64,000 nucleotides of DNA from Platycnemis pennipes (Eukaryota; Arthropoda; Insecta; Odonata; Platycnemididae). The notes under the pieces were generated by a model. The model was given only the letters and a program-made list of their open reading frames with translations. It was not told the origin of the DNA and made no database searches. The translations under genes and the position numbers were made by a program. The stretch covers positions 78,843,656 to 78,907,655 of the forward strand of contig OW121847.1 of the NCBI GenBank assembly GCA_933228895.1, in the 5' to 3' direction. This document shows positions 12,015-26,330 of this stretch, piece by piece. Each line of letters begins with the position of its first letter. Position 1 is the stretch's first letter.

Positions 12015-15000
12015 GGCAATTGGTTTATGGAAACAAATGACTTTAATGATAAACACCAATTATTTTTGCAATCAACGCCTAAGCTCCCAGTATATCTTCG
12101 ACGACGAGATGTAGTCAGGTTTTCGAGCGTTCTTTTAAGCCGTCTCATTTGAATTACAAATTTGAAATATACCATCATCACGGAATGATTTTCTCAGCCA
12201 TTTTACGCATGAAATGTAGACAAGAAGCAATTGATTCCCTTATCAGGGCTGGACAAGGTCCTTAGATGTTGCCATGCAAAATTTATCACTTTGTTATCAT
12301 TCCATCCGAAGCAACAGTAATCGAATCGTGGGAGGTTAGACCTAAGACAACTTTCGGAGGTCACCAACAAAATTGTCTGTACTGAACAACAGTAAAAGAC
12401 CATTCCTCAAATTGACCAATCAAGCCCTTACCTACTTATTACGTTCTATTCAAGAAATACAAAATGCTCGAGTCGACTCTTTGGACCTGTATGTTCCAGC
12501 AGAAATGCTGTAGAAACTATCCTCTATGAAAGAATTATCGACGCGGAAAATTATCCCTAATCCAAATTGATGACTACTTCGATTGCCAGCGGTAATCTTT
12601 GGAATATTATCACCGTCAGTACGCCAGGAGGGATGTAAAACGACAGACTCTTGTGTTCCCAAGTCCAATGGCCGTGCATATCGTGACCGACTTTTCCGTT
12701 CGTTCATTAGTCTCGTTTAGAACAATGGTTGATTTCGATCTACCATTCCTCCCCTTCCAATGCTGAATCTCTTTCGCCTTAATTACTATTCTTTCGGGCA
12801 TACCACTTTTATTGCTTGAGTTCTATACGCAAGGGAGGACCACCTTTAGTAGCATCTGAAATTCATGGGAACAAATAAACAAAGCTGACCGAAGATCAAC
12901 CTTAATTCTTCTGTTCTCTCTCCTTTATTATCCAATCCCCCTCTTCCCGTCAGCAGCATCTCGACCAACAAGGCCAACAAACATTTCAACAATCATCTAA
13001 AGGGAAAATAACTTGTTTGACATAACAAGAAAATAAAGCAGTACATATTAACTCCCAAAACAATAATCCAAAACAACAAACTTTACATGTGTCTCCTTTT
13101 CATGCTGACGAAATCTGGCATATTTTATTACTTTATAAAATCACTCGACTACGTTTTAAGATGAACGCAATCGATCAGATTCTTTTGTTTCCGCACTGCG
13201 ATCCACGTGACCCTTTCCTAGCCTTCTATCCTCGACGGCTCCCTCATTACATCGACCCTTTAAATCCTCAGCATCTGCACCCAGCTCCTGGTTCTGAGAC
13301 CGTCCATTTCCCTTTGGTCCCCTCTTCCAACGGCGGTTTCTTTGATGCATGGAGTTGCACACGAACACACACTCACTGAACAAGAATGCCTGCACGCTAC
13401 TGCTTTCCCCAATGCAGCTATATCTACTCTAGAGCATAGCAGCTGCATTGCTTTAATGAACCCCTTTCTGGTTTGAGACCGTCAGATCTTGGTATCCATT
13501 TAACTTCCTTCATTTCATGCTTTGCATCAGTAGCGGGAGAATAATTTTGAATTTTTCTAATGTATCGCCTAGCAACGCAGACCAAGCCATTTTCTTCCAT
13601 TCACGATGATTCATTTCCTACCAAATGTTTTCATTAGAGTATTAATTTTTCTCATCACACATTACATACACAGAATATTTAAGATGTTACCTGCTTCTAT
13701 TGGGACAAAATTGTTATTTTTAACGAAAACAATTATTGACTCGTCTAATTTCAAATTATTAATATTAAACTAATGCAATGAAGTGGCACGATCAATTAAA
13801 TGGAATTTCATTCTCATAATTTGATTATATTAGCTTTGACTTTTTGCGAGGAGTAATTGTCTTTACTGAGATCGGGATTTCAGATAAATTCGCGATCACA
13901 ACAAATATGGAGCCTAGAGTGTAAATACAAATTAAAGGATTAAACCAATAAAGTCCTATTCCACGATTATCTAATAAATATTGAGTCAATATTACCATTG
14001 AACCATGATGTGCTAGCAAACATTTAAAATTTAATGTCAGATTTCGATTTTGAAACAAGCGTTCAAACTGCAAGCCAGTGAAGACTCTAGTGACAAACCA
14101 TCATATGACAAGACTGAATGAAACACACAATGATGACTGCCGCATGTACACCAATGTATACGATATAATTCAACAGACTTACTATATGCGAGAGTGGCTA
14201 TCTATTCAAATGGGAGCACGGCGGTAGAGTCAATGATGGCAGTTGATCGATCATGTGACGGAATACATCGGAAGAGAGGCGGTTGCGTCTGCATTAAACC
14301 TCAAAGGTTTCAAATTTTATAGGACAACGACCTTCTCCTCTCTCTCCCATGATTCACGTCTGAGACCCCTTTCCTTTCCCTGCATTGCTCTCAAAGCTTC
14401 CACTAACCCTGCCTCCGCGACGCCGCCGTCACCCCACTCGGTTGTCGCGCCATCCTTTAACAATAAAATACGTGACGGGAAAGAGGAGCGATACGAAGAC
14501 AGGGCGGTGAAATTTTCAGCCAGAAAGAGGCAGACTTGACAGATATATGGGGGCGCGGAATGAAAAAAGACTGCCTCGAGGTGAAAGAAAGGCAGCCATT
14601 GAGGAGTGCGAAGGCTGAGATGAGACCGATAATAATTGTGTCTGCGGATGATCAAATGGGTGATAGAGAGGAGGAATTCGATCTGGACGAAATCCGTATC
14701 AATTTCCATTCATTTGTAGGGAACTTGGAGAGGTGAGGGTGTAAACGGATAATGATCTGCTGAAGTCCTTTCGAGGGAATGAAAGGAAGTATGTGAGCAA
14801 AGAAAAGAAAAAACATACTGAGGATTATATGTAATGAGGGATGAAACTCTACGCCGGAGCTTTTATCCTCATGGATCCTCTACCGTCACTCACGTGGAAA
14901 TATTCTTGATTAAAATGTCCATACATTCAGATAATCACGCCGATTGCCTGATTTCCGATAATCAAGTGAGTGCGTGGGATATGCAATATAATTTTAAGGT

Positions 15001-18000
15001 AAATGGCTGATTGGATGAATGCGTAATTTTGTGTATCTACGGAAAATTTTCACGACACCCGAAGAACTGAAGTTCCCAACTACTGAAGAGTAGGAATTGA
15101 TAGTTTGTAAAATTAAAAAAATGAAAGTTTAACAATTACATGCATTAAAACTATAGTACACTTATCAATCAACCATTTTTTCACTTCACTAAATTCCCAT
15201 TTACTATTTAATTGGGAATATTAAGTTGTATGTAAACTAAAATTATTCAGCTAAATCCCTCGGAAAGAAAGACATATTCATTTCTATACGGGTTTGACGA
15301 AGAATTATGGAAAGGATACTTTGGGCAGGCAATTTTGACTTCCATATGTTGAAGTATCACCGAGGAGTTTAGGTATGTGTGGAGGGCAGGAAAACAATCC
15401 CCTAAGTTTGAACGGAGGAATATTTACGACTGACGTATCCCACTACATTACCTCTTGAGCACAACGGCACTGGCTCAGAATTCGGGTGCAAGACAATGGG
15501 GCAAGGAGATAATGGAATTTCGCACGCAGGAATGAGCAAACTTGGAAGTTTCCTTCTGTCTCGAGTCAGGGAGAAAATCTTATTATTGGGAATGAGAATA
15601 CATTTACTCGTCTTACCGCCAACAAATAGCATGAATCACCAGTAATTTATCGGTGGTACAGCGTAACAGTTGGTTGAGGTGAAGGATAATGTGGGTATCT
15701 CAACAAATTACCGTACCAGAAACCAAATGTTTTCCCAGATGCACATCCTCGATTGTGAAGTAAACAGTTACCTCCAGGAATTTTTCACCTTTTACCTAAC
15801 ACCCAATCATCTTGATTTTCCAATAAATTAAACAATAATTCAGTTATTTCAATATTTGATTCACGCTTAAAATTTATGCGTAAAAATTAAGGCTTAAACT
15901 TGAAATGCATATCATCTATGGGAACCCCGATCTAACATAACAAGCAGGCATCACCTGAAGGGAATGTGTATCTAAGTTATTTTATTTGTGTAGTATGATT
16001 GTGATTAACATTTTCAAAAGGGTAAACATTTAGAAAATTACCTTCTTGTAACATCAGTCAACTTTAAAATGTTTGCTTTTTTCTTAAAGTATAATGATCG
16101 CACTATAATTTGTTTTCTTTCCATTCAAGCCTTTTCAGTTAAGTTCTGGAAAATGCAGTTGATCGGCATACCTCGAAAACCTGAGCAATTACGAATTCTA
16201 ATATCAGTGAGTATATTACGCTATGCAAACCAGGAATGAGGAAGCTATTACACAATCCAAACAATCGGCATTCCCATTAACATTCAATCAAATCTACCGC
16301 GACAACACAGCTCAGGGATATCGATACATAGATTATCCGTTCAATTCATAGGGAAGAAATAAATTTATTCGCTTCCATCAGCATTACTAACCATGTGACA
16401 TTTTTGACCATTTTTCTCTGGCTAAGGTGAAATATAAACGGATTTAAAATAAATTTCATGATCGAAGATAATCGGAAAAGTTTAAACTTGAGTGAAACAC
16501 TGTGAAACAAATTAAAGACCAGCATAAGACACCAAAGGATTTTTGCACACAGTTCGGATATAAAAATAAATTTATGCAAAAAATTAGAGGCTATGTATCC
16601 TAATATTGGTATTTAGCGTCTTATATCTAATTGCTTTATCACATCCCTATTGTGCCGAGAACGAGACAGCACCACTTATCGCCGGGGTGAACGTATAGGT
16701 ATCAAATACGGCGGACGGGATTCGGGGACATGAATGGGAGGATTCTCGTCTTCAAGTTGCAGTCTCGAGGACTTCCCTCTGGATTTTTCCGTCGTGATAC
16801 GCGCCAAAATAAAACGTGTTCGACTCCGGTATGCCACTCTGAATACTTCCGGACAAAACTTCATGGGGATTCGAGAAGACAGCCTCCGCCATCTGAAGTT
16901 CGTCTCACCCAAATAAAGAAAAGTGACGACTAAAGCTGCGGTTGGGACAGGGGTGGAATTGAATCAAGGTGAATCAAGCATATATGTGAAAGAAAAATGT
17001 ATTCGGCCTGTCCGAAATTTTTTAAGGGTACATACGAATATTAAGGAGAGAATTATTTCTAAATGCGCCGAGAAAAAATTGCCGATAATTTGAGAAACAA
17101 GTGCAAGTATTCTTAAATCAGATTCAATTAGTTTGTGACGCTGTGGTAGTGATCGCATAGTATTAACTTTTACATCATAGTTTTCCCTGGAATAGCTCTG
17201 TAGGTCTACGGAAGTAGCTCGTAAAAGTAGAAGATTTCAAGAGAAGGTAGATATATCGCTAGCCAGACTGTACTGTCTCCCGCAGATTTCAATTTGTTTT
17301 ACTCAATGCTTTGGATCAGAACTTGAAAGAAAATATATTTTTGCTGTCAAGGTTTTGAAAGCCCACACATTTTAAAATAGACTTAAGCCAAAGGATCATA
17401 TAAAATCAACTAACTATAGCATGGTATGTCCCAGAGCACTGAGAGAAGAAACAGGGAACTAATTACGGGACCTATTTAATGCTCTTGCTTGTAATAGATG
17501 ACGTAATAAGCCCGACTTCATTCCAATGTATTATCTCTTTATTTTTCCATATCTTGGACGGGTGGTGAATGCGCGATAGCTGAATGGTTGGCTACCGATT
17601 ACAGCCAAGTAATCAAGTACTGTACAATTTCCGTCGGTTTTGTGCTAACCAAACATCGAGGCAAACAGAACCAGCCATAAACATTATAAAAATGAAGATT
17701 TTGAAATAGAAGAGTTTTCTCGCTGGATAAAGCTTTCGTCAAATATTATGAGTCTCGACACCTGAATCGCGTCTATAGCCACTCCAGGTTTAATTTTAAA
17801 AGAGAAATTTGACTGAGAAATAGACGCTTATTGAAATTGCAGGAGTTCTAGAGAACTAATTATCGGAGGACCTCCACCTTCAAGTATCAGAAACAATTGA
17901 AACTAATCTTTAAGTTAATGGCAGTGCTTTTTAACTCACGAGGAGTCTTAGGCCCATTGTTTTTGGCGTCACTTTATGGAACTTGCTAGTATCCATCATG

Positions 18001-20073
18001 AATGAAAGGTTAATATTATAATCCTACAATGAATTTTTAATACACTACGACCATAATCCCAACGGTGAACGTGAGAATAACGAAACCATGGTCGTAATTT
18101 GTTAAACATTTATTGTGGAACAGCAAATTTTGAACTTTCATTTATGAGGATCTAAACATGATAAAGTGGATGAATGAAAAAATGTCATCTTCCACACGCG
18201 TACTAACTGATAAAACTAAATGTCCAAGGTAAGTTATACATTTGACCACTCGTGCTGAACAATAAAATATCTATCTTTACACTATCAAGTGGTATCAAAG
18301 TCTCCACCCTCATCGTTATTCCCTGCCGTCTTAGGCTGACTCCCTGTGGTTCAAATACCTACAAGCGCCTCAATCAGCAGAATCGAGTCCGGTTTGCGCT
18401 AATGAGGAGAACGGGTTGATGATTACGGACGACATGCGGGGACATGGAGAAACGAGGTTGCGAACGGAGAGAGTCGGAGGAGGGGTCGATGTACCGGGGG
18501 ACTGGGCGGATCGGATTCGGAGGGCTGGCAAGAGGCCCCGAGGACCCCTCGGGCGAATAAATGAAAGGCCCCGGGCGGTCGAATGACGACGCACGTCGTG
18601 ATGGGGATCAAACGAGCGTATTATTCGAAATGGGGTCGCCAACTCTCCCTAAATTAAGGATTTTTCAAAATATCCGACCTCCCGGTGTTTTTTGCCAGCT
18701 TTCACACAGAAATAAAATCAACCTATTGCGGGTCGTGATTTAGACCATTAACCTGTGAAGGAGTTGCCTTTAACAAAGTAAGGACAATACTTCTGGGGGT
18801 TTTGAACGATGCTCTCAACATTCAAGTGATGACCCATCTTGTTTATATGATCCTGTTGAATAAAATTTTTCAAACCGTAATCAAAATTATACCTAAAGGC
18901 AGATATATATATATCTATTGTGATCCAACTGATTATTAATGGTGCTCATTAATAAAGAAAACGAATTTTCGGATGATAGTATTGATCATCCTTTAAATTA
19001 AATTACGCTTGAATTTTCCCAAAATACCCTTATATTATCGTAAATATATACATCTAAGTAAAATTTCTCTTACATTCATTCAAGTACCTTAAAATTCAGT
19101 TATTCTCAACATTAATTGGAATCTCATTAAATCTTCAGGAGTCATCAACCTTAACCCGGGGTGACCACTTTAGGTCGACTGAAAGGTGACCCGCATGTTG
19201 TGTTTCCTTCAACAATTGGATTTTGAGGGCCCCGTACCGGACCATAACACATTACCTAGTCGATCCGTTTAGAGTTGATGCGTGAGAGCCCTCATTGAAG
19301 TCCGAGTCATCACAACCCCCCCCCCCTCTCTCTCTCTCATACAAATGCACCGCAAGCGTATTGCGAGCCGAAATAAATTCTCCAGAGAGAGTATTTCCCC
19401 GACCATCACTAATCTTTCCTCAGTCAATTTTTTCCCAGTTTCGTTGAATCCACGACGTCAGGTTTTGTTTTTTATTTATGAATGGAAAGAGGAGGACGTT
19501 AACTCCGGGAATAGCTGTGTGTCGTTGATATCCGTTACGTTTGCGCAGAGGTGACCAATTACAGTTGAGTATTACGCGGAACGCGGAATTCAGTGGAGTT
19601 GGGTGCGAGGCGTGGTTATTTAATGATACCGCTTCAGACCTTCGATGCGGGTGTAATTATGAGTAAAGACGTTAATTTCAAAGAGATGCGATTAAAAAAA
19701 AACTTTAATAGTCGTTAATTTTGGCGATAAGACTCGTTACACCAGTGTAACATTTGCAAAATTATCGAAAATCCTGATTAAACTAATGGTGAACATTTTC
19801 ATACCGCAGTAGGCACTGTAGCACCACATCCCAATGAAATGTTTTTCAGGATTCAGTCAATTATTTGATGAAATTATTCCCTTACTTTATTTGGCTTTCG
19901 CTTATGAGTTTGCGTCCTTATTTAGCACAATAATTCAGCAGAATAGCACACTCAAGTAGTAAAATGAAGACATTAAATTCCAACCACAATAAGTGGTAAC
20001 CCGTTTCTTTGGCGAGATATAGGTATGCCTCTTGCGCTCAGCAGTAATCAGAGTGAGGTAAGAAATGGTATTT
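12015..20073. other. Non-coding, mostly AT-rich with small GC islands
   Basis: No gene was recognised. GC-richer patches lie at about 13180-13380, 14240-14740 and 18370-18640. They are open in opposing frames but lack any recognisable domain. Around 18634-18826 are short blocks resembling 1680-2094, an old dispersed repeat. A run of 11 C followed by a (TC)n stretch occupies 19316-19338. Confidence 0.4.
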
Positions 20074-20120
20074 ATTGGTTATTTATTACCTATCTGAAAG
20101 ATAGGTAATAAATAACCAAT
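20074..20120. repeat. Perfect hairpin, 22-bp arms, 3-nt loop
   Basis: The arm at 20074-20095 (ATTGGTTATTTATTACC...) is the exact reverse complement of 20099-20120, separated only by GAA. It is followed directly by about 45 bp of TATA-rich near-palindromic sequence. Perfect arms with a minimal loop suggest a recent template-switch (snap-back replication) event or the tip of a foldback element. The loop is too small for a typical microRNA precursor. Confidence 0.85.
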
Positions 20121-21764
20121 TATAGTATTTTATATAGTATATTATATAACTATATATAGTATATTATAGAACTTGAAGAAATACCACCATCTGTCAGCAA
20201 TTGATTATTTTTCATGGTCACCGATAAAACATTATACCTACAATCATTTCTTAATATTCGAGTCGTGATAAGACATCGAGGATAGGGTGATCAATTTCAG
20301 CGCAACATTGTCAGATATAATTAAGAGTTTACTAATGAGTTTAATACAAATATGACGTTAATACCAATATTGAGTATTATTTCAGGCATACTAGTGTCTC
20401 TGACACTCTAAATTAAAAAAGGTTTAAGTAAGTATTCAGTGGAGTACATGTAAGTTTTGCAGCCAAGTAGCTTTAAAGACGATTTTACGACCTGGGTAAC
20501 GCTATATCATTATGAGCCGGCTGCAATATTACGTCACCAAAGAGTAAACTAATAACGGCCTAAGAATGTATTCCTCAAACAAAACCCACTTCCATTTAAT
20601 GCATAATTAGTGGCCTGGCACTGGTAACTGAATAGCACTAACTGAAACTCTTCAACGCAAGGTCATTGCGTCAAATAAAAAAAATATTTTCCATTCATGG
20701 CTTTCAATTTCTGTCGCAAAGCCATTTATCGTAATAAAAGCTAGCTTAGCTTTCTCGAACAAAAATGTTTATTGTGGAACGAAAATGTTGTATGCAACAA
20801 AATTCGTTCTAAAGATTTTCTTTTGCCGTTCAAGGGGATAGACCGAGCTTGAACTTTTAACCCCAATGGGAGAGGAATTAATAATTGATACCACTAAAGC
20901 CAAGAACCGAAAAGTGAACTTTAATTATTTAAAGGTTTCGCTGGAATGAGGGTAGGGATAGCGGTAAAAAGTAGGGACACCAACGGCTTCCAAAGAAACA
21001 ACCCGGGTATGTGTCTTTTTGATCGATTAGTCTCTCGACACATACAATTCTTTGTATGTCAAGAGGATCTTCAATTTGATGGTGATTTGGAGAACTACGA
21101 ATAAAAAGTGTTCCACAGAAAGTGGAATGAAACAACCATAACACCGAAGACACTTGGAGGTGAAGAATATTGGTATTTATTTACTAATCTACTGACGTTA
21201 CATGTGAACTTATATGCCCAACACCGAAAACTGCCTAACACGCAGACAATGTAAAACACAATCTAAATAATTCAATTAAATTTACTGCATAGGGATTTTA
21301 CCTTTGGAATAGTTCCATACCTTCGTAACAGAATCCATGCCACATTTCAAATTGCACTTACAAAAACAATTCATCCCACGACCCGTATTTAGACATTGCA
21401 CACATGATGGTGATATAAGGGCAGTGTTTACGAAGTGGCTTAGTTTGGCTGACAGCGATTATGGCTCCAATTTACTGCTAAAATTTGGACACATGTGTTC
21501 GAGTAAATATATACCCATTTCTAACAAAAAGCGAGTGTGCTTGATACTCCTCTCGCGAGTTGTGCTTGATCTCATATTCGTACACTGCATTAATTGATGG
21601 AAAATCGTACTTCCCCCACGGTAGCGCATTCATATCCTCAAGGCCACTCGACGGAATCCATACGCTTCAGCGGAAATACGCTTTCGAGTCCAGTTTTGAA
21701 CAGGATGTGGAGCAAACGGGATTGATTTCCAGGGATCGATCGTTTTGAAGCGGACCGCATCGAA

Positions 21765-21832
21765 TTGAAAGAGCTAATTGAATGTCTCGCGCGTCCGAGA
21801 GATCGCTGGTTCGATTCCCGAATTGTCACACG
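21765..21832 (+). mobile_element. tRNA-like fragment (SINE head or tRNA relic)
   Basis: A canonical B box GGTTCGATTCC lies at 21808-21818. It is preceded by an anticodon-arm-like inverted repeat (TCTCG ... CGAGA) and by AGCTAATTGAATG, which resembles a D-arm/A-box region. The acceptor stem does not close and the anticodon loop has 6 nt, so a functional tRNA is not supported. Confidence 0.4.
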
Positions 21833-23959
21833 CGCATCGATCCCTGTAGATTGAGCATACGCGCCGCTCCGGGTAATTACATCGCACGCGGGTCAAACTT
21901 CGCCAATTTACCATCACTCGACCGGGAGTGGAATCTTAAGCCGGCAAATCTGATACAGTAGTATTAGTCAGGATCGCCATCGGATGCGACCCCAAAGACA
22001 CCGCCACCACAGTCAGACTCTTCTCAACTAGTGGGTCAGATGTAGTATTCGTATTTACGCACATCAGCCAAAAAAAGCCTTACTTAACAGGAGAACCAAA
22101 TAAAATGTTATTTACTTCAGCGATCTTCAACAGAACTGCGTCATCACAAATGACAAATTCTAACATGCCACTGAAGCAGCTCTACACTCCATTCTTCTAT
22201 CGGCTAACCTGTGCATAAATCATCCCTTTAAACTCAATACTTGAAAAGAATTCTGCTGCATCGTGTTCATAATAATACGGAAACCTCGTATGATTTCACG
22301 TTATGGTTACTATTTTAACATATTCTTCGTAATTTTTCCACCATGAAATTGATGGCATTTTGTCGGACGACAGGTAGTGAAAGTATGGCATAATAAGTGT
22401 CGTGGAAAAAAATAGCACACTCATCCTCAACAAAATATTGCAGAGCAAATTATGATAAAATCACTCCTATTTGCTTTAGTGTGCTCTCATCACGTCCAGC
22501 GAAAAAGCCGTTCTCCAGGACAGCTCACAGATAGGAGGCTTCATTATACAGCAACGGAAGAGTTACTGTGAGTTTTTATGCCCAAAATGTTAAGCACTGT
22601 ACTCAACCTAAAAAGATTGCTACGTCTTAATATTTTCAACATTTTTTAAGGAAACTTAGAAGTGATCTTCACAGAAAAAAGACGAGATAGACAAAGAAAA
22701 AGGTCAGGACGTTCCTTGAAGGTTTTTAAAAGTAGAAGATAAAAGCTTTAGGCATTCAAAACATTTAGCTTCCTAATATTTCCCCTTGAAACCTCCGGAG
22801 CTATATTTAAGTATACCTTATTGGTTAACTGCAAAACCGTGCGGAGTTATACCTTGGTCAACAGTCATGCATTAAAACAAAAGCATAAAAAGGTTTGCGT
22901 GAGTAAATAGTAAGTTGACGCCAATACAGAAGTAGGTATTTCTGAAGAATCAGTTGATATCCGCTAGATAGTCAGTAGATATTTGGAAAAAAGACAAACT
23001 AAAAGTCAAACATGCCTCTTTAATCGTCGATTGCTTGAAGAATGTCGTTCCAAATTGTAAACATTGTCTTACTCACAATCAGGTCAGTTGAATTTAGATT
23101 CAGTAACATAAAGAATACTCTGCTTCGTTACCACCATGAAACTATGGCATTAATTTTAGATTTGATTCTGGAAACTCAATATAACGATACGAGTATAAGT
23201 AAATAAGGACGAAAAACACAATAAAACAAACGGTCGGAAATTTCTTTTTTAAGGGATGTTTTCAGAGAGGTTTGTTTGTGACCATGGTATGAAATTTTAG
23301 GTGTTTCTCAGTACTATTATGCTAACATGCCTGCTTTAACCATGCTTTAACATACGCATTACTACAGGTTCATTATCATTCCCTTCTGCTGTTCATTAAT
23401 ATCCCAAGTTATTGTCCTTATACAGGATACGAAAGGTATACGATGTTCTAGAACTTTCGTGATGCGAAAAAAAATCTTTTAATACTAAAAAAATGCTTTC
23501 ACTTCAGAATATCTAATCAGATCGCTTACTAGCACATTGGTTTCCTGAAATATAAGTAACTACGAGTTTGCGCAATTTTTCAATATCATGCTTGCTACGA
23601 AATACTAAAAATGGTTGAAGTTTTTCCTGAAAAGGTGTGGAGTCCATGATTAGGAAAAATATATGTGATTAAACGAGTAGAGTTTAAAACTCTACTAACA
23701 TCATCGCCTCGTTTCAAAACACGTTAGATTTATACGTGTTCCAATATTTTTCCAACGATTATTTTCTCAATAATGAGTTGAACAGTCAGATAGCCTAGGC
23801 TGCGGTTGAAACAAAATTTTGAGGCAAAAAAAGCAGGTCACGGGGAAGAGACAATATGCTTCTATAACGATGCGGGAGACCGGGAAACACACCCAATAGA
23901 TTGGGTCGCTAAAATCCTCCTCCCAACATTTTTCCCCGTCAAAAACAACTCAGTCTACG
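21833..23959. other. Non-coding, AT-rich
   Basis: No coding or RNA feature is supported. There is a short near-palindrome at 23677-23697 (AGTAGAGTTT / AAACTCTACT). The 116-codon frame starting at 23806 runs from AT-rich sequence into the adjacent GC island and has no domain signature. Confidence 0.45.
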
Positions 23960-26330
23960 GGTCGGGGGAGTATGGGAATCCGACCAAGTGCCTCCCGCGT
24001 GTGCTCACCCTGCTTGGCGCCCGCGGTGAGGCTCTTCAGGGAGTTGAGGAGGCCGCTCATCCGTCTCGCTTGCGGGGGTTGGGCGGGCGGCCGTCAGGTG
24101 TCGAGGAGGACGGCGGCCTCGCGGCGTCACGAACACCGGCGCCCGGCGACGCCTGACGCGGACACCATACCACCGCCGTGTACCCCAATCCTCACCGCAG
24201 ACGCGCAGGCACCGGGGACAAATCCAACATCGCCGCCTCAACCAGTGCCGTCGGCTGTAGACACGGATCTAGCCGTCGAATCGAACGGGGGTCGACGACG
24301 ATAGCCCCCACAGTGACTCCGCTGCGACTCGAGACGGACCAAGTTCGAGGACTCTCTCACCGGCTGGACTCCTCTCTCGACCCGCGAAGGTGAACGAGAA
24401 GGTCGTCCCACGCGGAGGAAAACTCCGTTCACACTCGAAGCGAGGACCACTTCGACGCCACTCCGTAATTTATCTCTCTATATCACGAACCGACTCGCAT
24501 GCGACTCCTCGCCTGCGACCTTCCGCAGTTCCCGCGCTTCCACGACTGGCCTACACCTACGTCTCCCGGCTCTTTCGCTCGGAAGGAGGGGGAGAGGAGG
24601 GAAGGGGGCGGGGAGGCGTTGTGGAGGAGGGGAGAATGGGAATGGAAGAGGGGTGTTGTCGAGCATGCAAGAGCGGAAAGGGTGGGGGGAGGAGGAGGAG
24701 GGTAGGTACTCGTGTGCGCGGACTCGGGGTGCGTGGGTGGGAGAGGTCTCTCGTGACGTGGAGTGGGGGAAGGCCAGGCGCGGGAGTTGAGAGAAGGGAG
24801 GAGGGTGGAATGGGGGCGATGCGGAAGGGGGGAAAGAACAGAATAGGGAGTCCTCTGTCGACCGTCTTCTGAGCGCCGCACTGTGGTTCCGAACGGGAAG
24901 CAGCCGGGCACGACGCGCACCGCACTCGGATTAATACGCGAGTCGTGTTCGTCTCCTTGATCCTTTCCACGAAACGTCACATCAAGGGCAACTCTCCTAG
25001 CTCCCGTGCCTCCACCTCTACGGCTTCATTCCTGGAACAACGGCAACGTACTTGTGGTATCGGATCATGGCACGCGATCCCTTTCACCAGGAAAAGGGAT
25101 CCACCATCGTCGGCAAAGGTGCTCGCTGACAACACTGGACAAAACACAACTTGCATTTCTCTCAAAATCACCCGATTCAGGTTCGCCGATTTCCAATCGC
25201 CAGGCTAGAGAAAGAATGTCGCACGGTCCTCTCAATCACACTGTTTCACCAGGTGAAGAACCAGGTCACTCACGCACTCCGCACGTCGGGCATTCGTGCG
25301 GAGGTCGACTCGGGGCCTCCAGGCGCCAATATCATGTCGAGGACGACCCGCACTTTGCACTGGACACGTACTTTTGCCGCATGAAGATATCCGCTCGGTG
25401 GGACTATGCGAGAACGGGAGAGAGAGAAATTCGATCGATCGACGAGAGGACGGTTGAGTCGGACTTTTTTTCACGCCTCCAGAACGACTGCAGCCGCGGT
25501 ATGGAGCGTGCGATGTCTCGCAAATCGTAGTCTACGACACCCAAATGGAGCAAGGAAGATAGTCGAGAACGACCAGGGCAGAACGATCCCCGAGTGACGA
25601 CTATTCGTCCGAGCACGAAGGTCGAGTTTGCGAGGTGCTGAAGGAAGTCCGGGAGTCGAAAGCGGAAGGCCGAGTTCGACGTATTCTACTAAAGAGAGAG
25701 AGAGTAACGACAGAAAAAAGGCAAGACTGGACAGGAAAGGAAGGATTGTGGACCTAAGAGGAAGGATAAAGGTGACGAACGAATACATGAAATGAAGGAG
25801 AGAAGAGTAGAAGGACAGAGTAGGAGGAAATGAAGACACGTTTCGGAAGAGGATGCAGCAACTCTCGTTCCCGTGATCCCCTGCCGTCGGGGGTACGCAG
25901 GAAAGGGTTGCGGGAGGGAGGGAAAGGTGGTTCGAGGAGTGGGGATGAACCGTTGTTTGTCGACGGGGGGGGGGAGGGTGAGAAGGGGAGAGAGGGTGAG
26001 AAGGGGGGGAGGGTGAGAAGGGAGGGTGGGCGTGTTCCGTGCGCGCGTGTGTGTGTTGCGGGTGAAATCCGCGAGGTGGCGCGCACGTGGGGCTGCAGCC
26101 GTACGCCCCCTTTTCTTTCTCGAGGAGGGGGAGGAAACGCTGAGGGAAAGTGCGGAACTATCGCGGGAGTGGGGAGGAGGTGAAAGGGAAAATGTCTCTG
26201 TGCCACCCTAGGCCGTAAACAAGAATACAAATTGCCCGCCCACGCTGCACTAACGTCGATGGGCCACGACATGACCTCCGAAACTTTCGGCCTTCGAGTT
26301 CCCCCCCTCCGCCTCGCTAGCAATCACCCC
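23960..26330. other. GC/CpG-rich island with G-rich plus strand
   Basis: Composition changes abruptly to GC-rich with frequent CpG. Several frames longer than 100 codons are open on both strands at once, which is a composition effect rather than coding evidence. Translations are Arg/Gly/Pro/Ser-rich low complexity. About 24577-24850 and 25900-26030 are strongly G/A-rich on plus, including a 10-G run at 25965-25974. About 25690-25850 is purine-rich. This may be an unmethylated CpG island or promoter region with a first exon, but no TSS, splice or coding evidence settles it. Confidence 0.5.

Noticed and set aside
17572..17625. tRNA-like start (TAGCTGAATGGTTGGCTA)
   Set aside because: Resembles an A box, but no B box or T arm follows at a suitable distance.
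20074..20120. microRNA precursor
   Set aside because: The loop is 3 nt and the stem perfect and only 22 bp, unlike animal pre-miRNAs with longer imperfect stems.
23677..23697. Short palindrome AGTAGAGTTT/AAACTCTACT
   Set aside because: Ten-bp arms in AT-rich DNA are expected by chance; no protein site recognised.
23806..24156. 116-codon frame spanning the AT/GC boundary
   Set aside because: Its first half is not low complexity, so I considered an exon, but there is no recognisable domain and no supporting splice context.
24390..24980. 160- and 165-codon frames on opposite strands
   Set aside because: Same composition effect in the G-rich island; runs of Arg/Gly or Pro/Ser only.
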